DNA of 64,000 bases, from positions 620,001 to 684,000 of the forward strand of contig NZ_NISK01000002.1 in NCBI RefSeq assembly GCF_002205675.1, in the 5' to 3' direction. This DNA is from Sphingopyxis bauzanensis. Lineage in GTDB: Bacteria; Pseudomonadota; Alphaproteobacteria; Sphingomonadales; Sphingomonadaceae. Positions 43,633 to 49,115 of this stretch are shown here, in pieces. Under the pieces are notes generated by a model that was given only the letters and a program-made list of their open reading frames with translations, did not search any database and had not been told where the DNA came from. Each line of letters opens with the position of its first letter. Position 1 is the first letter of the stretch. The translations under genes were made by a program, and so were the position numbers.

Positions 43633-43761
43633 TGTAATTATTCGGTTTTGACCGGGGTCCCGATAGGCGCCGTTCGGGACCCCGGCATGCGCCAGTTTAA
43701 GTATAGTAATCAAGGCTATGGCTTCCGTGAGAGCGGGGTCCCACTTGAACGCTGATCCACA
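43576..43761 (+). repeat. MITE-like element, copy 2
   Basis: 186 bases, TGTGGATCGACGTTGGAGCC to GAACGCTGATCCACA. The central hairpin GGGGTCCCGA / TCGGGACCCC (10 perfect pairs) is complete here. It supplies the last 21 codons and the stop of the adjacent AbiEii-like toxin and cuts the small ORF on its other side. Flanks TTTAAT and GATCTG do not form a target duplication, so a rearrangement may have followed insertion. Confidence 0.8.
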
Positions 43762-44548
43762 GATCTGCGCCAAGATCGCGCTTGAAAGCCTCCCACTGCT
43801 GCACCTTCGCGGGATCTGCGCCGAAATCGGATGTGAGAGCGTCCGGAAGCTGAGCTGGAATGGCCGTCTCACGACGATCGAACGTCGCCTTGATCGCACG
43901 AACCAGCCGATCATCCTCGAAGGCAAAGGTCGTCGCCAGCAGCCAGATGTCGTAGAAATCCTTCATGCGTGAGTTCGCGCGGCCGAGCGCGACCATCGCT
44001 TGAAACTTCTCGGCGATCACTGTCTCGCGGGCGTACGCGCGCAGCTTGGGTGCGGGCTGATCGAGCAGCGTGGGATAGTCGAGCAGTTCGGCGCCGGGTT
44101 CCAGCGCGTCGCCGAAGCCGACATCGATCGCAATGGGTACGCGTGCGCCGCCAACATCGGCGACAGCACGCAGGCGAACGCCGCCATAGTCGAGCGCTTC
44201 GCGAATGCGGTCGACGCGCAGAGTGTCGGGATTGAACAGGATCCCATCGTCGACCTCGATGGAGAGAATATCGCGAAACGTGGCCTGCATCGCGTCAGGG
44301 TCCGGATCGCCAAATCCGAGCAGATCGAGATCACGCGTTGGCCGGGCAGGGTCGTCGAACCAGGTGGTGAGAAGCATGGCTCCCTTGAGAACGAACCGCT
44401 CGGCGTGCCCTGAGATGCTGAGCCGATATAGCAGTCGCTCCAGCGCGAAGCGGACGAGGATCAAATCGAATGGCTGACCAGAGGCGCGAGCCTGGTTGAG
44501 CAGTTGCGCGCGAATCGAGGCGCCCAGATTGGTGCGCTTTTCAGCCAT
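43697..44548 (-). CDS. AbiEii/AbiGii-type nucleotidyltransferase toxin, C-terminus replaced
   Basis: 283 aa as read. The nucleotidyltransferase core is intact: FVLKGAMLLTTWFDDPARPT to RDLDLLGFGDPD, a later APKLRAYARETVIAEKFQAM and RMKDFYDIWLLATTFAFEDD. Type IV AbiE toxins use GTP and act on RNA or other targets, giving phage abortive infection. From residue 263 on (WISVQVGPRSHGSHSLDYY) the code comes from MITE copy 2, so the natural end, about 35-40 residues in relatives, is missing. Activity therefore uncertain. It overlaps the antitoxin gene by eight bases. Confidence 0.88.
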   Translation of the reverse strand: MAEKRTNLGASIRAQLLNQARASGQPFDLILVRFALERLLYRLSISGHAERFVLKGAMLLTTWFDDPARPTRDLDLLGFGDPDPDAMQATFRDILSIEVDDGILFNPDTLRVDRIREALDYGGVRLRAVADVGGARVPIAIDVGFGDALEPGAELLDYPTLLDQPAPKLRAYARETVIAEKFQAMVALGRANSRMKDFYDIWLLATTFAFEDDRLVRAIKATFDRRETAIPAQLPDALTSDFGADPAKVQQWEAFKRDLGADLWISVQVGPRSHGSHSLDYYT

Positions 44549-45182
44549 CGAGCGTGAGAGTTTCGAGATAGGGGGCCATTAGTGACCAGGCACCCCGTTC
44601 ACGCGCACATTCCGCAATAGCTGCCGGCGTTGCTTTGCGTTGCCGCAGCGCCTCGCGCAGCGCCTCGACCGCAACGTTGAGTCCGACGGATTTTCTATGG
44701 CGAAAGCAATCGACGAGCGTACGCGGTATCGTGAACATCGAAACGCTGACGTTCTCGATTATATGGGTTTCGATGTCTGACTGTAGCAGCCTGTCCGACA
44801 TCCGCACGATCCTGAGACGCGGGCCATGCTCGACGGGAGTCCACTCCTTGGGTCCAATCGCCATCCAGACCTTGCGCGGCATCTGATCTGTAAGTTCGTG
44901 ATAAGCGAGGGCGGAAGTGAGGCAGACCACACCCTTCGGTACCCGCTTCGCAGCCTCCGCAAGATCATGGTTGGTATCGATCTCTGCATCGGCAAGCTGG
45001 TAGAGGCCGCGCGACAGACGAAGCACAGCGCCGTCGGTAAGCAGGCGGGACATAGTGGTTGCGGCTATACCTTCAGCGACGAGCTCGCTGATACGCATCA
45101 TGCCATGCTTCGCGAGCAGGCCACGGGCCCGCTCAGCTTGCGTCTCATCCGCGTTATATTTCCTCGGAGACTGATCCATCAT
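44541..45182 (-). CDS. AbiEi-type antitoxin / autoregulator
   Basis: 213 aa from MMDQSPRKYNADETQAERAR (ATG at 45182; a second ATG at 45179 and an upstream frame start at 45218 exist). The N-terminal winged helix is GLLAKHGMMRISELVAEGIA to MSRLLTDGAVLRLSRGLYQL. The C-terminal domain has VCLTSALAYHELTDQMPRKV and FTIPRTLVDCFRHRKSVGLN. In AbiE systems this protein represses its own promoter and neutralises the toxin without direct contact. The cognate toxin follows with overlap. A GAGG / CCTC dyad around TTATAAAA upstream (about 45184-45206) is a candidate operator. Confidence 0.88.
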   Translation of the reverse strand: MMDQSPRKYNADETQAERARGLLAKHGMMRISELVAEGIAATTMSRLLTDGAVLRLSRGLYQLADAEIDTNHDLAEAAKRVPKGVVCLTSALAYHELTDQMPRKVWMAIGPKEWTPVEHGPRLRIVRMSDRLLQSDIETHIIENVSVSMFTIPRTLVDCFRHRKSVGLNVAVEALREALRQRKATPAAIAECARERGAWSLMAPYLETLTLDG

Positions 45183-45269
45183 TACCGAGGTTTTATAACA
45201 TTGCCTCTGATCCAGCAAGCAGACGAATTTCGAGCTCGATCAAATGGATTCTTGTGATTGAAGATAGAG

Positions 45270-45450
45270 TGTGGACCGACGTTGGAGCGGAGCCCTCCTC
45301 TCTTACGCTATTACCTTGAATTATTGGAAAAATTAGGTTTTAACCGGGATTCCGATCGGCGCCGTTCCGTACCCCCGCATGCGCCAGTTTAGGCATAGTA
45401 ATCAATGCCATGGCTTCCGTGAGAGCGGGGTCCCACTCGGACGCTGATCC
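45270..45450 (+). repeat. MITE-like element, copy 3 (3' end eroded)
   Basis: Starts TGTGGACCGACGTTGGAGCG and follows the family consensus through CATGGCTTCCGTGAGAGCGG to GACGCTGATCC, where the last ACA is lost (GTCGTACC follows). Central hairpin diverged. It lies upstream of the AbiE operon in the same orientation as the other copies, 160 bases before copy 4. Confidence 0.78.
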
Positions 45451-45469
45451 GTCGTACCAAATGCGCTAT

Positions 45470-45570
45470 CCTTAGTTGCGCGCAACTAAGGGAATCAATA
45501 CGCAATTAACCAAAAATCGCGCAATTAACCCGGAATCGCGCAAACTGGTGTCCATCGCGCAACCTCGGCT
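45470..45570. repeat. palindrome plus iteron-like CGCAA series with 19-bp period
   Basis: A 22-bp perfect palindrome (45470-45491, centre GCGC, arms CCTTAGTTGCG) is followed by CGCAA at 45481, 45501, 45520, 45539 and 45558, the last four exactly 19 bases apart. Two of the units read CGCAATTAACC. This regular helical-phase spacing suggests repeated binding sites for one protein, as at recombinase ends or replication/partition iterons. Flanked by MITE copies 3 and 4. No gene in it. Confidence 0.65.
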
Positions 45571-45610
45571 TGCGCGATATGCGCTCACGGGGCATGGATT
45601 GAAACCAAAG

Positions 45611-45796
45611 TGTGGACCGACCTTGGAGCTGAGCCTTCCTCTATAACGATCTATTGTATTGGAATTTTTGTAAAATTCGGTTCTGACCGGGATCCCGATA
45701 GGCACCGTTCGGGCCCCCGGCATGCGCCAGTTTAGGCATAGCAATCAATGCCATGGCTTCCGTGAGAGCGGGGCACCACTCGGACGCTGATCCACA
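45611..45796 (+). repeat. MITE-like element, copy 4
   Basis: 186 bases from TGTGGACCGACCTTGGAGCT to GGACGCTGATCCACA, with terminal inverted repeats intact and the family core GCGCCAGTTTAGGCATAGCA present. Left flank CCAAAG, right flank GTCAAG: no target duplication. Same orientation as copies 1-3. Confidence 0.8.
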
Positions 45797-45856
45797 GTCA
45801 AGTATCCATCAAGGGCTCTATCGAGTGGTCGAGTAATCAAGGGGTGCGCCGCGCGC

Positions 45857-46130
45857 TCAGGGCGACAGTTCGAACTCAGCGCTGGCGAGACCCGCAGTGT
45901 TATACACGGGGCCCTCGCGTGCGACCGCAAACTTCCGGCTAACCGCATTGGTCAGGCCGAATTGCGAGACATGGCCGAGCATGCCGCGATATTGCGGGCC
46001 GGCAAAGTGCAGCGCCAGCGCCTCGGCGCCTTCCCACTCTTCAAACACATGAATGCGCGCGGGGTGATGCGGGTCGGCGGTCCAGAAATAGCCCATGCAT
46101 CCGGTCTGAGCAAATCAGGCGCGAAGCAGA
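45857..46130 (-). pseudogene. antibiotic-biosynthesis-monooxygenase-type fragment
   Basis: The intact part reads MGYFWTADPHHPARIHVFEE and WEGAEALALHFAGPQYRGML to a stop at 45857: the C-terminal half of an ABM ferredoxin-fold protein. In frame just upstream are AQTGC, which belong to the same fold, and then a TGA; residues resembling the N-terminus continue in another frame. So the gene is 5'-broken. GC-rich and chromosome-like, between the iteron/MITE segment and the AT-rich right edge. Confidence 0.6.
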
Positions 46131-46384
46131 CATCGCAATGTTGAAATGGTCGGCGCGTTCTTATCACCGACGGTAGTTATTGCTAAGCAGCCTGCGACCA
46201 ACATGTGGACAATGGAAGCGTCAGGCCCGGACGTAGCCGAATGTATTCGGATTTGAGATTTCGTCGATTAAGGGAATTTTTCTTTTGATTGCAAATGCGT
46301 AGTATTTTGGGGGACTGCCACTGGTCATTTCGAACAAAATATCATTTATTCGTTGTTTTTCAATTTGTTAGAGAGAGTTGAACT
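46131..46384. other. AT-rich right edge of the island
   Basis: 254 bases, notably AT-rich from about 46240 to 46380, with no coding frame of note. It mirrors the AT-rich segment just after guaA and ends at the second copy of the guaA terminus. No RNA gene or hairpin recognised. Confidence 0.5.
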
Positions 46385-46398
46385 TCGAGTGGAAGTGA
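46385..46398. repeat. attR-like direct repeat
   Basis: TCGAGTGGAAGTGA: 13 of 14 bases equal to the end of guaA (18292-18305). Immediately to its right the sequence returns to high GC and to chromosome-like genes. Read with the left copy, it marks the right junction of the candidate island. Confidence 0.68.
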
Positions 46399-46410
46399 CC
46401 GCCTTATCGG

Positions 46411-46821
46411 TCAGGGCGCCGCGACTTCACCAGGCCGCCAGCTCCAGATCAGGAGCAGGAGGCCGACGATAATGAACAGGGCAAAGCCCGACAGCATCCA
46501 CGCGTTCACATACCATTGCTCGCCCCATTCGAACTCGCCGCCCATGATGCGCCCCCAGCCGCGAAAATGCTGCGTGGCAGCGACCGACAGGCCGAACACT
46601 GCGAACACTGCGGAAAGGTAACGCATCAGCCAGTGCGCCGGATTGGGTAGCATCAGTAACAGTCCGAGCAGACCGATGACGGTGCGTTGGCTGCGGCAAT
46701 AGGGGCATTCATAAACGAGGCCGGTCAGGTCGACGGTCCAGGTCAGAATGGCAAGCGCGATAGCCGCGATACCCACCATCCGGCGATGTCGCAGCAATAA
46801 CTCCGGCAAATTATCCAGCAT
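46411..46821 (-). CDS. DsbB-like four-TM membrane protein with CPYC
   Basis: 136 aa with four hydrophobic helices. A CPYC pair stands at the first periplasmic turn (LTGLVYECPYCRSQRTVIGL), and a second long loop holds HFRGWGRIMGGEFEWGEQWY. This resembles DsbB-type quinone-linked thiol oxidoreductases, but a second periplasmic Cys pair is absent, so redox function is uncertain. First chromosomal gene after the island; its stop is 13 bases from the repeat. Confidence 0.65.
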   Translation of the reverse strand: MLDNLPELLLRHRRMVGIAAIALAILTWTVDLTGLVYECPYCRSQRTVIGLLGLLLMLPNPAHWLMRYLSAVFAVFGLSVAATQHFRGWGRIMGGEFEWGEQWYVNAWMLSGFALFIIVGLLLLIWSWRPGEVAAP

Positions 46822-46964
46822 CTTGAAATTCTCCCTCTTCCCTCCCGCTGGCTATAAGCTGCCACTGCCTGTGCGGCTAGGGGGCGACAAAGCAGCATGT
46901 TCCCGCAACATTTGATGACCGCATCGGTTGTGATGCCACCCCGTCCTTGATAGGCACAACGCCC

Positions 46965-47450
46965 ATGGACAGGATCGAAACTCAGGCCTCGGGCGGCTGC
47001 CAATGCGGCGCGGTGCGCTATCAGGTTACCGCGGTGCTCGACACCTCGCACATCTGCCACTGCCGGATGTGCCAAAAGGCGGCGGGGAATTTTTTCGCGG
47101 CGCTGATCGGGGTTCCACGCGATGCCTTTCGCTGGACGCGCGGTACGCCCGGTATCTTCAAAAGCTCCGATCCGGTCGAGCGCGGTTTCTGCCCGACCTG
47201 CGGCACGCCGCTCACCTATGACTATCTGACAAGCAAGCATCTGAACATCACCACCGGATCACTCGATGATCCCGCTCAATTTCCGCCAAAGATGCAGTTC
47301 GGGATCGAAGGGCAGATGCCGTGGTTCGACACGCTGTCGACGGTGCAGCGCGAAGGAACGACCGAAGAAACGATGGCCGGACCCGCCGCGACGATTAAGG
47401 CGAGCAATCATCAACACCCCGATCATGACACCGAAAGCTGGCCACTATGA
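46965..47450 (+). CDS. GFA-family (CENP-V fold) zinc protein
   Basis: 161 aa from the ATG at 46965. Zinc-binding cysteines are visible in SGGCQCGAVRYQV, HICHCRMCQKAAGNFFAAL and ERGFCPTCGTPLTY, the pattern of glutathione-dependent formaldehyde-activating enzyme homologues. Most members have unknown substrates. The gene overlaps purT by four bases (ATGA), so it is probably translated together with it. Confidence 0.9.
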   Translation: MDRIETQASGGCQCGAVRYQVTAVLDTSHICHCRMCQKAAGNFFAALIGVPRDAFRWTRGTPGIFKSSDPVERGFCPTCGTPLTYDYLTSKHLNITTGSLDDPAQFPPKMQFGIEGQMPWFDTLSTVQREGTTEETMAGPAATIKASNHQHPDHDTESWPL

Positions 47451-48625
47451 CCCCCACCGCCACCATCCTGCTGCTCGGTTCGGGCGAACTCGGTCGCGAG
47501 TTTGTCATTTCGGCGAAGCGGCTCGGCTGCCGCGTCATCGCTTGCGACAGCTATGAAGGCGCCCCGGCGATGCAGGTTGCCGATGCCTACGAGGTCTTTT
47601 CGATGCTCGACGGCGTGGCGCTGCGCGCAACAATCGAAAGGCACCGGCCTGATCATATCGTCCCCGAGGTCGAGGCGATCCGCACCGAAGTGCTTGCCGA
47701 AGTCGAGGCCGCCGGGTTCCATGTCGTCCCGTCGGCACGCGCGGCGCAGTTGACGATGAACCGGGACGCGATCCGCGACCTGGCCGCCAGCGAACTCGGC
47801 CTCAACACCTCGACCTTCGAATATGCCGAAACGCGCGAAGCGCTGCATGCAGCCGCGGCGCGCATCGGTTTACCGCTGGTCGTCAAACCGGTGATGTCGT
47901 CGTCGGGCAAAGGCCAGAGCACCGTCAAGGACGCGGACGGCATCAACGCGGCGTGGGACTATGCCGCCGCCGGGATGCGCGGCGACCGCCTGCGCGTGAT
48001 TGCCGAGGCGTTTATCGACTTCGATTATGAGATCACGCTGCTGACCGTGCGCCACAAGGATGGCGTGACCTTTTGCCCGCCGATCGGCCACCGGCAGGAA
48101 CGCGGCGATTATCGCGAAAGCTGGCAGCCCGCCGCAATGTCGGACGCGGCGCTCGCGAGCGCGCAGGATATGGCGACAAAAGTCGTCGATGCGCTCGGCG
48201 GCCACGGTATTTTCGGGGTCGAGTTTTTCGTCAAGGGCGACGCGGTCATCTTTTCCGAACTCAGCCCGCGTCCGCACGACACCGGCATGGTGACTCTCAT
48301 TTCGCAATCGCTGTCCGAATTCGACCTTCACGCCCGCGCCATCCTCGGCCTGCCGATTCCCGCGATCGCGGTCCCCGATGCCAGCGCGAGCGCGGTGCTG
48401 CTCGCCGATCGCGATGCAGCGAATTTCGCGATCACGGATCTGGCCGACGCCCTCGCCATTCCCAACCCCGCAACGGCGATCGATGCCCGCATATTCGGCA
48501 AACCTGTGACCCGGCCCTATCGCCGCATGGGCGTCACGCTCGCCCGGATTGCAGGCGGCACGACCGACGAGGCCAGAGCCGCAGCGGTCGCGGCAGCAGG
48601 AAAGCTTACGATCGAATATTCATGA
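47447..48625 (+). CDS. purT: formate-dependent phosphoribosylglycinamide formyltransferase
   Basis: 392 aa, ATP-grasp fold. Landmarks: ILLLGSGELGREFVISAKRL, HIVPEVEAIRTEVL, LPLVVKPVMSSSGKGQSTVK (ATP-binding loop), FCPPIGHRQERGDYRESWQP and EFFVKGDAVIFSELSPRPHD to TGMVTLISQ. Converts GAR to FGAR with formate and ATP in purine synthesis, bypassing folate-dependent PurN. Coupled upstream to the GFA gene and downstream to the acetyltransferase, both with ATGA overlaps. Confidence 0.96.
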   Translation: MTPTATILLLGSGELGREFVISAKRLGCRVIACDSYEGAPAMQVADAYEVFSMLDGVALRATIERHRPDHIVPEVEAIRTEVLAEVEAAGFHVVPSARAAQLTMNRDAIRDLAASELGLNTSTFEYAETREALHAAAARIGLPLVVKPVMSSSGKGQSTVKDADGINAAWDYAAAGMRGDRLRVIAEAFIDFDYEITLLTVRHKDGVTFCPPIGHRQERGDYRESWQPAAMSDAALASAQDMATKVVDALGGHGIFGVEFFVKGDAVIFSELSPRPHDTGMVTLISQSLSEFDLHARAILGLPIPAIAVPDASASAVLLADRDAANFAITDLADALAIPNPATAIDARIFGKPVTRPYRRMGVTLARIAGGTTDEARAAAVAAAGKLTIEYS

Positions 48626-49083
48626 CCCCCGCTGTCCGCCGCCTCGGCCCCGATGACGTAGAAACGATGCGCGGCCTCAACGCGCTCTACGGCGAAGCGT
48701 TCGACGATCGAGAGACCTATCGCTACGACTGCCCCGACGCCGCTTGGCTGGCGCGCCAGCTCGGCAAGGATGGGATCATCCTGCTCGTCGCCGAGCAGGA
48801 CGGCCTTATCGTCGGAGGCCTCACCGCTTACGATCTACCCAAGCTTGAGGCTGCGCGCAGCGAAATCTATCTATACGACCTTGCTGTCGCAAAAGCGCAC
48901 CGCCGCCGCGGCATCGCCACCGCGCTGATCGCCGAGGTACAGCATATTGCCGCTGAAACCGGCGCGTGGGCGGTGTTCGTCCAGGCCGATTATGTCGATC
49001 CGCCTGCGGTCGCGCTCTACACCAAGCTTGGCGTACGCGAAGAGGTGCTGCATTTCGACCTGCCACCGCTGGCGCGAGACTAG
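48622..49083 (+). CDS. AAC(3)-I-like GNAT acetyltransferase
   Basis: 153 aa. The sequence follows the AAC(3)-I pattern closely: LNALYGEAFDDRETYRYDCP, LPKLEAARSEIYLYDLAVAK, the acetyl-CoA loop HRRRGIATALIAEV, and VFVQADYVDPPAVALYTKLG VREEVLHFD. AAC(3)-I enzymes acetylate the 3-amino group of gentamicin-type aminoglycosides. Here the gene is coupled by ATGA to purT in the core chromosome, without mobile DNA beside it, so it is likely an intrinsic enzyme, and its physiological substrate is open. Confidence 0.88.
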   Translation: MTPAVRRLGPDDVETMRGLNALYGEAFDDRETYRYDCPDAAWLARQLGKDGIILLVAEQDGLIVGGLTAYDLPKLEAARSEIYLYDLAVAKAHRRRGIATALIAEVQHIAAETGAWAVFVQADYVDPPAVALYTKLGVREEVLHFDLPPLARD

Positions 49084-49115
49084 GCCGCCCGCATCACCGC
49101 TGCTACACCGCCGCC

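Larger units (their letters stand above)
18306..46398. mobile_element. candidate genomic island integrated at guaA
   Basis: About 28.1 kb between the guaA stop and a near-perfect copy of the guaA end. Supporting features inside: an AT-rich left edge with paired ACGGTrTTT repeats like integrase arm sites, an IS21 relic, four MITE-like copies, several decayed genes, a type IV toxin-antitoxin system near the right end, and accessory rather than core genes. Against: no integrase, relaxase or transfer gene is visible, so it would be an immobilised or decayed element. Boundaries at 45820 are an alternative (see findings). Confidence 0.6.

Noticed and set aside
43655..43684. GGGGTCCCGA / TCGGGACCCC hairpin as a transcription terminator
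   Set aside because: It recurs inside every MITE copy, so it belongs to the element.
45470..45570. CRISPR-like array from the 19-bp period
   Set aside because: Only 5-11 bases repeat per unit and there is no room for spacers; iteron-type spacing fits better.
18306..46398. tRNA gene as island target, or integrase inside the island
   Set aside because: No tRNA-like fold or tyrosine-integrase motif was seen at either edge; guaA supplies the repeat instead.
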